Shown here piece after piece: positions 54,601 to 63,300 of a DNA stretch of 64,000 nucleotides; within the stretch, counting starts at the first letter, position 1; each line of letters starts with the position of its first letter. The notes beneath the pieces are model-generated. The model had not been told where the DNA came from. It made no database searches and worked only from the letters and a program-made list of their open reading frames with translations. Source of the DNA: Irineochytrium annulatum (Eukaryota; Chytridiomycota; Chytridiomycetes; Chytridiales; Chytridiaceae); NCBI GenBank assembly GCA_027600665.1, contig JADGJL010000003.1:1-64000 (forward strand), in the 5' to 3' direction. The position numbers were made by a program, and so were the translations under genes.

Positions 54601-56329
54601 GGAACAAGTGGAAGTCTATGAACGTGTGCTGCAACAGGTTGGTCTAGAACAACTTTCAAGAATTGTGTATCTGAACGGTGTTGGCTCTGATGAACATCCA
54701 GCAAGCGAATCCAGTGACATGGAATCATTAGAGTCGGTGCTAAATGAACGTGTGTATGGCTTCTTCCGGTTTATTCGGGCGTTGTTGTCCAGTTCTCTGA
54801 GTCAGCCAATCGAGTTAGTTCTGATATCCCGTGAGGTCAATTGCATTACCGGTTCGGAGCGGATGAAGCCTCATCTGGCTTCTGCCTTTGGAATGGGCAG
54901 AGTATTAGGCAAAGAAAACATACAGGTTCATTGTCGTTGTATTGACATCGACGAGAGTCTCTCTGTGGAGCTGTTGCTGCATGAGATCGGTACGACATCT
55001 TCCTATTATGAGGTAGCTTATCGTAATGAAACACGATATGTTCAGCAGTTCAGAGCATTGAATGAATCAGCACCTGCTGAAGATGACTTGGTTTTTGACA
55101 ACGATGGTGTGTACATCATTACAGGGGGTACCGGTGGAATTGGCTTGGAAACCGCGCGATATTTGGCTTCCGATGCTCCAGTGAACCTTGCATTAATCAG
55201 CCGTACACCGATGCCCGCACGTGAGGAATGGGATGCCATTGTTGCAGAACAATCCAGGCTCAAAGTGATTCATCAAATTACAGTTATTCGTGAACTGGAG
55301 AGCCGGGGACATCACGTTAGTTGCCATGCTGCAGATGTGTCGGATCTGGATGCCATGCGTTTACTTCTGGATCAGCTTCGGGCTACGTTCGGGAAAATTA
55401 AAGGGATTGTTCATGGCGCAGGGGTTGGAAGCTCGGAAATGATCACAAACCGTTCTCAGGCGGGATTTACCGAGGTGTTCTCTCCAAAAGTACACGGTAC
55501 TTGGGTATTGGATCAACTTACTGAACAGGATGATCTCGATTTTATGGTGCTCTATTCATCGATCGCTTCTGTATTTAGCGCCCCAGGACAGGCGGATTAC
55601 ATTGCCGCCAATGCCTACCTGGATGCATATGCCGACTACAGATCAATGTTGGGCAAGCGCACATTGACTGTGCAATGGTCTACCTGGAAGGAGACAGGGA
55701 TGTCAGCGGAGCACGGGTTTGCCGTGGATACATTATTCAAAGCCATGCCAACAGAGCAAGCGATGAATCAATTGTCTCTGGTAATGCGGCAATCTTCCGT
55801 CCGCCGAGTGCTCATTGGAGAGATTCATTATGAGGGTCAGTTGATATCCGCATTGGACAAAAGTCCGTTTGATCTCTCATCCTCCATTCGTGTGCAATTA
55901 GAGCAACGTATGAAGCAGCTGGCAGGCAAGCGTCCTCGGGTATCCTCGTCAGAGGGTCATGATGGAGAAATGGTATTGACAGGTAAATCAGATGCATCCT
56001 ATTCTCCGACTGAAAAAGCACTTGCTTCCATCTGTCGAACGATGCTTGGGTTTCATCAGATTAATGTAGGGGACAGTTTCTTCGAAATGGGTGCTGATTC
56101 CATCGTGCTTATGCAGGTTCAAGCGCGGATTGATCAGCAATTTCCTGGTCTGACCAAAGTTACGGATTTGTTTGCGAACTCCAATATTACCAGGTTGGCT
56201 CGTTTTATGGATGAGAAGTCCACTTCGAAGCCACAAGACATGGAGCAGGATTTGAAGCGTGTAATTGACCAGATGGAAAGTGGCGACGTTACGCTGCAGC
56301 AGGCGTTGAATAACCTGATTAACCTGTAA
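48623..56329 (+). CDS. trans-AT-type polyketide synthase, modules 2 and 3 (KS-KR-ACP-KS-KR-ACP)
   Basis: 2568 residues. A docking-like N-terminus (about 1-36, ENTSGGKIDKKTAIDMITLLK) comes first. Module 2: KS about 38-465 with Cys212, KR with GGTSGIG at 905 and Tyr1062, ACP Ser1232 (DLGGNSIM). Module 3: KS about 1294-1722 with Cys1471 (DTACSAS), KR with GGTGGIG at 2168 and Tyr2326, ACP Ser2493 (EMGADSIV). C-terminal docking tail (IDQMESGDVTLQQALNNLINL). Both KS domains keep the two active-site His motifs. AT remnants lie after each KS. The start is a TTG codon seven bases after AAGGGGA. Both KR domains look active; no DH is present. Confidence 0.93.
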   Translation: MEQLLKYIIENTSGGKIDKKTAIDMITLLKQQKKNTREDIAIIGISAHMPMADHVEEFWNNIENKVNSIVEFPEARQEDVLKYVRFKQQDEDGLSFIKGSYLDEVDKFDYRYFKLTPKEAALMSPDQRIFLQTAWEAVEDAGYGGSKLSGSNTGLYVGYYSSTRDNYANIIADVEPESISISVTGNVTAVLAGRISYLLNLKGPSMVVDTACSSSLVAVHMACQSIRSGECDAAIAGGVKVNTLPVFNKYEQFGIESSDGETRTFDDASDGAGVGEGVAAILLKPLSRAIEDGDHIYAVIKGTAANQDGTSIGLTAPNPRAQSEAIVKAWEEAGIDPETIRYIEAHGTATELGDPIEIKGITNAFEQFTSKKQFCAIGSVKSNIGHLYECAGVTGLLKAVMALKHQKLPPSLHFAKPNRNIRFEQTPVYVNTQLRPWEAEEGVPRRCGVSAFGFSGTNCHVVLEEAPAITAQDPGEDQASGKHLFVCSAQTEEALIRLLQRYERFLRENREVPVANVCYTAATGRGHYEHRLSLLVEDTAQLIHLLEQPWTQLKTQEGVYTGAPAPKPTGAERMSSEERERTRRQSSQAQERIKELAASPLVWDESALQELALLYAEGAAMNWGQLYQKRQVRRLSLPTYPFEPSRCWIDIQDPTAVSLKDYFHTVRWIEDEGDTTLHTSAPSSSGTIMLIGNGTELEQELSAELESECKRVVYVRPGNQFRQISENQYEVGGNNPAAYTELLDLFTDGEITEIIYLSMMGNSLYPEDLAAIEARQQEAFYSPVYLIQALMRKGFAEEIHLNLIAEYAGQVTGREERITPHNALLMGLGKVIQQEYGHIRSKFIDVDQSISAKDILKERHIHGETYAVSYREGQRYTETFTEMDLNEHESVPFKVRPGGLYLVTGGTSGIGLEAARFLASSEQVKLAIVGRTLLPAREEWEDILETGQDSRGTKMQGILELEALGATVHYYSADLADVAGMTEVIQDITQRYGNIHGIIHGAGIPGDGFIYRKSDEEFQTILGPKVKGTWTLEKLTRDQDMDFMVLFSSGISVIGEIGQGDYTAANCYLDSFAAWRTGQGRRTLSIDWVSWKETGMSVEFGINVDGMFKTIPTTDGIAAMEAAMSRRLSRVFIGAMNYGSKHLAALGQFPFRLSDKLEAGVKRSKEIADQGASNRSNRIVPQEKHTGPVDLSGNEGGLYSETEQQVARIYSEILGYQEINIYDNFFDLGGNSIMLIRMHERLNEEFPGKVKIAHLFAHTSIHKLALHVNQGNSTAVKTKVAAPLEQKKPIVEQDDAIAIIGIAAEMPMADTAEQYWDNILNGVDCTTDFPEGRKKDMDAYHQWMNAKLGSDKEVQYLQGAFLDDIDQFDYKYFRLSPKEAGLTDPIQRLFMKTSWHAVEDAGYGGRIEGTNTGVYMGFASSLNDSYLKMICDLDPYQYPMSIVGNITAMMPTRIAYPLDLKGPTMVIDTACSASLVATHLACRAIRNGDCEMAIVAGARISLSPLDHDYLKVGIESSDGLTKPFDQEADGSGLGEGGAAVVLKSLSKAIADKDNIYAVIKGSAINQDGASIGITAPNPEAQTDVIVKAWQDAGIDPSTIGYVETHGTATKLGDPIEMDGLTTALRRYTDKHQFVAIGSVKSNIGHLFEAAGVGSLVKAAMALKHRVLPPTLHFDKPNSSISFQDSPLYVNTKSRPWDGNGEPLRCGVSAFGFSGTNCHLVLEEPPVIQERKITRDVEVFTLSAKSRKSLLALVDNYIRFISERQQDLSLKNICYTANTGRWHHVYRIAFGVTDTSDLLMKLRLLATSGLESAGEHQLYYGVHKVVTEKIEGKDHELTGQEKSLLKQEGRNCLSRYMESSDPGLLHELCRLYTTGSDVDWSLMYREEEIRKISLPLYPYDNTRCWVDLPEQSSVYAKASTRTVPEAYELVWQQKEIAKEDSDQPIEASKGTTLILLDGSKYAAEIAARMEQSGMQVYTVLQADVLRSDPNSRNVEQVEVYERVLQQVGLEQLSRIVYLNGVGSDEHPASESSDMESLESVLNERVYGFFRFIRALLSSSLSQPIELVLISREVNCITGSERMKPHLASAFGMGRVLGKENIQVHCRCIDIDESLSVELLLHEIGTTSSYYEVAYRNETRYVQQFRALNESAPAEDDLVFDNDGVYIITGGTGGIGLETARYLASDAPVNLALISRTPMPAREEWDAIVAEQSRLKVIHQITVIRELESRGHHVSCHAADVSDLDAMRLLLDQLRATFGKIKGIVHGAGVGSSEMITNRSQAGFTEVFSPKVHGTWVLDQLTEQDDLDFMVLYSSIASVFSAPGQADYIAANAYLDAYADYRSMLGKRTLTVQWSTWKETGMSAEHGFAVDTLFKAMPTEQAMNQLSLVMRQSSVRRVLIGEIHYEGQLISALDKSPFDLSSSIRVQLEQRMKQLAGKRPRVSSSEGHDGEMVLTGKSDASYSPTEKALASICRTMLGFHQINVGDSFFEMGADSIVLMQVQARIDQQFPGLTKVTDLFANSNITRLARFMDEKSTSKPQDMEQDLKRVIDQMESGDVTLQQALNNLINL

Positions 56330-56342
56330 AGGAGGAACTGTG

Positions 56343-59300
56343 GTGGAGAGTGTATACAAGTTTGTCATGGAACATCTGCAAGACGGAAGCTTGGACAAAA
56401 CAGTAGCTGTGCAGCTGCTCAAAAAGCTCAAAGCAGAAGAGGATGCTAATACAGCATTCGGGTCAACCAACGCTGTCAAAGATATTGCCATTGTGGGCAT
56501 GGCTTTGAAATTGCCCCAGGCTGATTCTCCCGAAGAATTCTGGGACAACATCGTCAGTGGTACGGACAGCATTCGTTCCTTTCCTGAATCCAGAGTGCCT
56601 GACATCCATTCATATCTGCAATATTTGGGCATGTCGCCAGACGAAATTCAATTTAATGAAAATGCCTATCTGGATGAGATTGATAAATTTGATTATGCCT
56701 ATTTTAAAATGTCACCCAAAGAAGCCAGTCTTACGGACCCCAATCACAGACTGTTTCTGGAAACAGCATGGAAAGCGATCGAAGACGCAGGGTACGGGGG
56801 CGGAAAACTGTTGGGCAGTCGTACCGGCGTATATTTGGGCCTATCCAATAATATTCGGGATTTGTACTCACGTTTTATCTATGATGCGGAACCGGAATCC
56901 TTTGCGTACTCGCTAGTGGGTAATCTGGCTTCTGTAGCGGCTGGGCGATTATCCTTCTTACTGGATTTAAAAGGGCCGAGCATGGTGGTGGATACGTCTT
57001 GTTCATCCTCTCTGGTGGCCATTACACTGGCTTGTCAGGCGATCAAGGAGGGGCAATGTGATCAGGCGCTCGTCGGAGGAATCAAGATTAATCTGGTTCC
57101 ATTAAAGAGTGATCATATCAAAATCGGGATTGAGTCGACAGATTGGAGAACCAAAGCGTTTGATGACGATTCGGATGGATCGGGTATTGGTGAAGGCGCA
57201 GGGGTGGTGATGCTCAAACCACTGGATAAAGCGTTGGAAGACCGTGATCAGATCTACGCTGTTATCAAAGGGTATGGCGTAAATCAGGACGGTAAATCCA
57301 TTAGTATCGCTGCACCGAACCCGGAGGCACAGACCGAAGCAATTCTTCAAGCCTGGGCGGATGCGGGTATCGATCCCGAGACAGTCTCTTATATTGAGAC
57401 ACATGGCAGTGGCACCATGCTGGGTGATCCGCTGGAGGTACAAGGGATTGAGCAGGCATTCCGCCGTCACACGGGTAAAAGTCAATTCTGCGGAATCGGC
57501 TCGGTCAAAACCAATATTGGCCACCTCTCGGAGGCGGCGGGTGTCGTGGGATTGATCAAATCGGCTTTGTCACTGCAACACAAACAGATCCCTGCCTCCA
57601 AACATTTTCACAGACCGAATCGGGCCATCGATTTTGCGGCTTCCCCGGTCTATGTGAATGCCCGATTGCGGGAATGGGATACCCATGCAACACCACGACG
57701 TAGCGGTGTCAGTGCATTTGGAATCAGTGGAACCAATTGCCACATTGTACTGGAAGAAGCGCCGAACACTACGATTAAAGAACCGGATATACGTGGTAAT
57801 CATCTTCTAACCGTATCGGCCAAAACGAAGGAAGCTCTCCAGAAGCTGATTAAGGAATATGCCAACCTGCTCTCTCAAGTTGAATCTCGGGATGTACCTT
57901 CTCTGTGTTATACCGCCAACACAGGGAGAGGGCACTACTCGTACCGTTTACTTGTCACCGGGCAGGATGCGGAAGAGCTCTTTCTTCACTTAAATGAAGC
58001 TGGACAAATGATCGGATTAGATGGGGATTTGAGCAAAAGTACAGGATTCAATGGACATCAAAGTCCAGGGATGTATTACGGTTATCACAAGGTTAGCAGC
58101 GATCAAAATCGTCCGGAATCATCAGCTGCAGGTGGTGAAGATGGCCACACGGGCCATCGGACGATGAGTTTGAATCCGGAACTGGCGAAGATGGGCAAAG
58201 GTCAGCAGGTCGATCAGGACATCCTGAATCAAATTGGAATGCAGTATATACAAGGTGCAGAACTGAACTGGGAGCTTCTATATACAGGGGACGGGCTACG
58301 TAAAACAAGTCTGCCAACCTATCCATTTACCCGGACTCGCTGCTGGTTTGAAGTTCCTGAGACGGCTCGTACCGCCGCTACCGCAGATTGCAGCAATGAA
58401 GTCTCTGAAGAAACGACGCCAGCCCGATTCTATCGGATGAACTGGAGGAGAGCGGATCTAACTGAGCCTGAACCGATTCAAGGAACAGGTGCAGTTTTGA
58501 TTTTGAAGGACGAGGGTAATCGGGGAAGTGTATTGATTGAACGTCTTAAGCAGTCGGGGCGCCAAGTGATTGAGGTCGGATATGGAGAATCTTTCAAGCA
58601 CGAACCGGACGGATCGTTTACGTTGAATGGGTCCGAAAGCAACTTTACGGAGCTGTTTGCAGCGCTGGGGGATACATCCATCAGTGACATTATACATCTC
58701 TTTGCAGTGCCGACTTCTGCGGAGATTCGTACACTTCAGGACTTGGAACATAGTCAGCAAAAAGGCGTATATAGCCTGTTTTATCTGATTCGTGCGCTCA
58801 TTGAACATGGAAGTGACAACGCACTGAATATGATGCTGGTCTCTGAACAGGTCTACGAAGTTACAACGGGTGAGAGCCGACTCTCTCCTGAAGCGGCCTC
58901 GTTATATGGTTTGGGTAAAGTACTCGCCTTGGAATATCCGCATATTACCTGTCGAAGCATTGATCTGGACGAGAGCACAGGTGCAGATGAACTGCTTCAG
59001 GAAATGGGTTCCCAAGATCAGAGTTATACCTCTGCCTACCGTAATGGGATTCGATACATCGAGGAATTGGGTGAAGTTCAAGCCGATGAGTTGAGGGATT
59101 CCCCTGTCCATATCCAAAAGGATGGTGTGTACGTCATTACCGGGGGAACAGGTGGGATTGGTCAGGAAATGGCAAAATTCTTCGCTTCCCAAGCAGAGGT
59201 CAAGCTTGTGCTAATTGGGCGTACCCCAGTTCCTGCAAGATCGGAATGGGAAACACTTCTTAACAACCCGGAGCTTGAATCCAAGATGGCAGCTCGTCTC

Positions 59301-60371
59301 CGTAATTTCCTGGCGATTGAACAGCAGGGTTCAGAAGTATCCTGTTATGCAGCCGACGTATCAGATTATGCAGCAATGCAGGATGTACTGGCCGATGTCA
59401 GGGAGAAGTATGGGGCTATCACGGGCGTGATCCACGGTGCAGGGGTGCCGGCGGTTGGATATTTGATACGCAAAACGCAGGAAACGTTTGATGAAGTCCT
59501 TTATCCAAAAGTGCAAGGGGCCTGGATACTGGACCAATTGACTCGGCAGGATGAGCTTGATTTCCTGGTCTTTTTCTCTTCCGGTCTGTCTCTGTCAAGT
59601 GAAGTTGGGCAAGGGGATTATTCAGCGGCTAATGCCTATCTGGATGCCTTGTCTTACTCACGCAGCAAAAGTGGTCTGAAGACCTTGTCTATCAATTGGT
59701 CTTCATGGAAAGAAGCGGGCATGTCTGTGGATTATGGTTTTAATGTAGACGCCATTACGAAAGCCCTTCCGACCGAACAGGCAACGGCCGGATTTTTTGC
59801 AGCATTGAACAAAGAGGTGCCGCGTGTGTTGATCGGGGAATTTACATACCATCCACGGTTTGCCAAAGCACTGTTGACCAAGTTTCCATTCCGATTCTCC
59901 GAAGAGATGACAAACAGGCTGAAAGAAGCCGAGAAGTTGGAAGAGTCGCGTCAGGTGGCTCCTGCTGCAGCTAAACGAAACAAATCGGTGAATGCACATG
60001 TTGAGCTCAAAGGGAAAGACGGCGAGGATTACAACAGCATCGAACGGCAGATTGCAGGCATGTATAACGAAGTACTCGGTTTTAAAGAGCTGGATATCCA
60101 CGACAGCTTTTTTGATCTGGGCGGAGATTCGATTTTGTTAAATCGATTATTTTCTCTGCTCGAAGATGCTTATCCAGGCAAAATGAAGCTGATCCATCTG
60201 TTTTCGTACACCAGTGTACATGCGTTATCCCAATTTGTCATGACCAAGTTGGAAATAAAACCGGCTGCTGAGCCAGCCCAATCGGTGGATGATTTTGAAC
60301 AACTGTTTAAAGACATTGAAGCCGGTAGTCTGAGCATTGACGATGCAGTCAAGAGCTTCGAGGATCGTTGA
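56343..60371 (+). CDS. trans-AT-type polyketide synthase, module 4 (KS-KR-ACP)
   Basis: 1342 residues. N-terminal docking element (VYKFVMEHLQDGSLDKTVAVQLLKKLK, first about 30 residues). KS about 47-475 with Cys220 (DTSCSSS, Ser in place of Ala), HGSGT and NIGHLSEAAG. An AT-remnant linker follows (LCYTANTGRGHYSYRL... TSLPTYPFTRTRCW). KR with GGTGGIG at 934 and Tyr1093; ACP Ser1263 (FFDLGGDSILL); C-terminal docking tail (LFKDIEAGSLSIDDAVKSFED). Two GTG codons lie in tandem at 56340 and 56343; the second, seven bases after GGAGG, is taken as the start. It follows module 3 by 13 bases. Confidence 0.93.
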   Translation: MESVYKFVMEHLQDGSLDKTVAVQLLKKLKAEEDANTAFGSTNAVKDIAIVGMALKLPQADSPEEFWDNIVSGTDSIRSFPESRVPDIHSYLQYLGMSPDEIQFNENAYLDEIDKFDYAYFKMSPKEASLTDPNHRLFLETAWKAIEDAGYGGGKLLGSRTGVYLGLSNNIRDLYSRFIYDAEPESFAYSLVGNLASVAAGRLSFLLDLKGPSMVVDTSCSSSLVAITLACQAIKEGQCDQALVGGIKINLVPLKSDHIKIGIESTDWRTKAFDDDSDGSGIGEGAGVVMLKPLDKALEDRDQIYAVIKGYGVNQDGKSISIAAPNPEAQTEAILQAWADAGIDPETVSYIETHGSGTMLGDPLEVQGIEQAFRRHTGKSQFCGIGSVKTNIGHLSEAAGVVGLIKSALSLQHKQIPASKHFHRPNRAIDFAASPVYVNARLREWDTHATPRRSGVSAFGISGTNCHIVLEEAPNTTIKEPDIRGNHLLTVSAKTKEALQKLIKEYANLLSQVESRDVPSLCYTANTGRGHYSYRLLVTGQDAEELFLHLNEAGQMIGLDGDLSKSTGFNGHQSPGMYYGYHKVSSDQNRPESSAAGGEDGHTGHRTMSLNPELAKMGKGQQVDQDILNQIGMQYIQGAELNWELLYTGDGLRKTSLPTYPFTRTRCWFEVPETARTAATADCSNEVSEETTPARFYRMNWRRADLTEPEPIQGTGAVLILKDEGNRGSVLIERLKQSGRQVIEVGYGESFKHEPDGSFTLNGSESNFTELFAALGDTSISDIIHLFAVPTSAEIRTLQDLEHSQQKGVYSLFYLIRALIEHGSDNALNMMLVSEQVYEVTTGESRLSPEAASLYGLGKVLALEYPHITCRSIDLDESTGADELLQEMGSQDQSYTSAYRNGIRYIEELGEVQADELRDSPVHIQKDGVYVITGGTGGIGQEMAKFFASQAEVKLVLIGRTPVPARSEWETLLNNPELESKMAARLRNFLAIEQQGSEVSCYAADVSDYAAMQDVLADVREKYGAITGVIHGAGVPAVGYLIRKTQETFDEVLYPKVQGAWILDQLTRQDELDFLVFFSSGLSLSSEVGQGDYSAANAYLDALSYSRSKSGLKTLSINWSSWKEAGMSVDYGFNVDAITKALPTEQATAGFFAALNKEVPRVLIGEFTYHPRFAKALLTKFPFRFSEEMTNRLKEAEKLEESRQVAPAAAKRNKSVNAHVELKGKDGEDYNSIERQIAGMYNEVLGFKELDIHDSFFDLGGDSILLNRLFSLLEDAYPGKMKLIHLFSYTSVHALSQFVMTKLEIKPAAEPAQSVDDFEQLFKDIEAGSLSIDDAVKSFEDR

Positions 60372-60385
60372 GGAAGGAGAACCCG

Positions 60386-63300
60386 ATGAACCAAACAAGC
60401 CAGATGCTGAGAATCATTATTGAGAATGCAGCCGCGGGCAAAATTGATAAACAGGTTGCTGCCCAGCTGCTCAAAGGATTGAAATCGGAGGGGAAGCGGA
60501 GCGACTCGGAGGGAATTGCCATTGTAGGCATATCAGCCATGCTTCCGTCTGCGGACAATATTGGGGAGTTTTGGGACAACATCCGTGATCGTTGTGATTC
60601 CATTGCCAATTTTCCGGACTCTCGTCGTCAAAATATAGATGCCTATCTCCGATATACAGGATATGGAGAGGACATCCAATACAGTGATGGTTCCTATCTA
60701 AAGGATATCGACCAATTTGATTACAAATTATTTCGGATTCCGCCTCGGGACGCCGCGCTGATGGACCCTTTTCAGAGACTATTCCTGCGAACAGCCTGGA
60801 GTGCACTCGAAGATGCGGGATATGGCGGGAAAAGTCTGGCTGGCAGCCGGACAGGCGTATACCTAGGATTCGCCAGTAACATTAAGGACAGCTATCTGAG
60901 AATGATCCAGGACATTGATATTCAATTAACTTCCGATGCAGCTGTGGGCAATATTTCTGCCATGATGCCTGCACGAATCTCTTATCTTCTGGATCTAAAA
61001 GGGCCTTCGATGGTGGTGGACACCGCCTGTTCATCCTCATTGGTGGCCGTGCATCTCGCCTGCCAGTCCATTCGGAATGGTGACTGTGATATGGCACTTG
61101 CCGGTGGATTGCGTGTGAACCTGATGCCACTGGATACAGAGTATTACCGCGGGGGTCTTGAAGCATCGGATGGACGAACAAGAGCCTTTGACCATTCATC
61201 GGATGGGGCTGGAATCAGCGAAGGGGTTGCTACGGTATTACTGAAGCCGTTGAGTAAAGCGCTCAAGGACAAAGACCAGATCTATGCGGTCATCAAAGGA
61301 AGTGCTATTAATCAGGACGGAGCTTCCATCGGGATCACCGCTCCCAATCCGGAGGCCCAGGCTGATGTGATATCCAGAGCGTGGGATCAGGCGGGAATTC
61401 ACCCCGAGACCCTGTCCTATATTGAAACACATGGGACGGGCACAAAGCTGGGAGATCCTTTGGAACTTGAAGGCTTGGAGCTTGCTTTTCAGAAGTATAC
61501 GGATAAAAAGCAGTTTTGTCCGATTGGTACTGTGAAATCGAATATGGGTCATCCCTATGAAGCAGCAGGTCTGGTCAGTCTGATCAAGGCAGCACTGGTA
61601 ATCAAAAATCGCGAAATCCCGCCGTCTCTTCATTTTGACAGACCCAATGGACAGATCGATTTCAAGACATCACCTGTGTATGTTAACACAAGACTCCGCA
61701 AATGGGAGGGGAAAGAGTCCCCGATGCGCTGTGCGGTCAGCAGTTTTGGCTTTAGCGGGACGAACTGTCATCTGGTGCTGGAAGAAGCACCGGTTGCCAC
61801 GGTTGTTGACGCTTCTTATGCGAAGGCAGGTCTGGTCGTGTTGTCCGCCAAGTCTGAGTCAGCTCTGCGGGAGCTGGTCACAACATATAGCCGATTTGTA
61901 CAGGACAAACCGCCCACATGCCATCTCCAGGACCTGTGTTATACCGCCAGTGTTGGCCGAGGACACTACAACTTCAGATTGGCTATAGTGGCAGAGAATC
62001 TCGCTGATCTGGGCTTGAAGCTGCAAGTGCTATCCTTGGCAGAAACGTGGAATGAACCTGAGTCGTGGTTCAGCTATGGGGAGCACAAGATTGTACCTGC
62101 CAGCAAATCACAGCTTGAACCTGGTGACATAACTGAAGCGTCACGAAAGAAGCTTGATCGAGAGGTACAGGAGCTTACACAAGGGGTTAACCTCTCCGAG
62201 TGGGATGATGAAGCAGGGGTGACCGAACTTGGTTCGTTATACGTACAAGGGGCCGATGTGGATTGGGTGGAATTGTACAAAGGTACGCATGTGCGACGTG
62301 TCAGCTTACCCGTGTACCCTTTTGAATCCCATCGCTGCTGGATTGATCTTCCTGATGAACTGGTTTCGAATCGTATTGACAGAGGCGCGACAGTGTCTTC
62401 ACAACACACAGAAGAATTTCATTATACGATGCAGTGGAGAGCAGCTGAGCGGAAACGCACAGGCAGCGGGATCTCCGTTATGCCGGAAACAGTATTGTTG
62501 ATTGAAGGCAAGTATGGTGCAGGTGACTCCGTAGCTCGTGTGTTAGAACGTACCGGGGTGAAGGTAATCCGGGCAGCACTGGGTTCTGCTTATGCAGACT
62601 TAATCGATAATCGATATACGCTTGGTGACCAGGAAGCGGATTACGACCGTCTCTTCGCAAGCCTTCAAGGCAAATCGGTGGATCACATTATACATGTTGG
62701 CTGTTCTCTGGATACCCCGCAGCCGGGGATTCAAAGTCTGTATGAATTGCAGCGCAGTCAGCGCCGAGGTACGTACAGTGTGTACTATTTGGTGCGTGCC
62801 CTGATGAGAAGTGACTTTGCCGAGATTGCTGGTATTACACTGATTGCATTAAATGCACACCATATTACGGGAGAAGAATCCGCTCAGCGGCCGGAACATG
62901 CGCCATTCCTGAGTCTAAGCAAGGTACTAAACCGTGAACATCCGTCCATCTCTTTCCGATCCTTTGACGTAGATGCAGATACCACTGCAGAGGATTGGAT
63001 CGAGGAAGCATTGGGGACAGAAGAGCAGGGGGACTACCTGATAGCTTACCGTAATGGACAACGTTACGTTGAAGAATTTACGCGTGTGCAGGTTGCAGGA
63101 GATGCCCCATTAGTTGTACGCCCTCAGGGCGTGTACCTGATTACAGGTGGCGGCGGTGGTATTGGTTTGGAAACAGCGCGTTTCCTGGCTTCCAAGGCTC
63201 CCGTGCGTCTGGCTCTGATCAATCGCACCCCGATACCGGATCGTGTACATTGGGACAACCTGATGAATCAGCCCGATCAAGCCAAGCTTCGCCGTTTCAT

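Noticed and set aside
55988..56632. 214-codon minus-strand frame across the junction of modules 3 and 4
   Set aside because: Antisense shadow of PKS coding sequence, low-complexity translation, no start signal.
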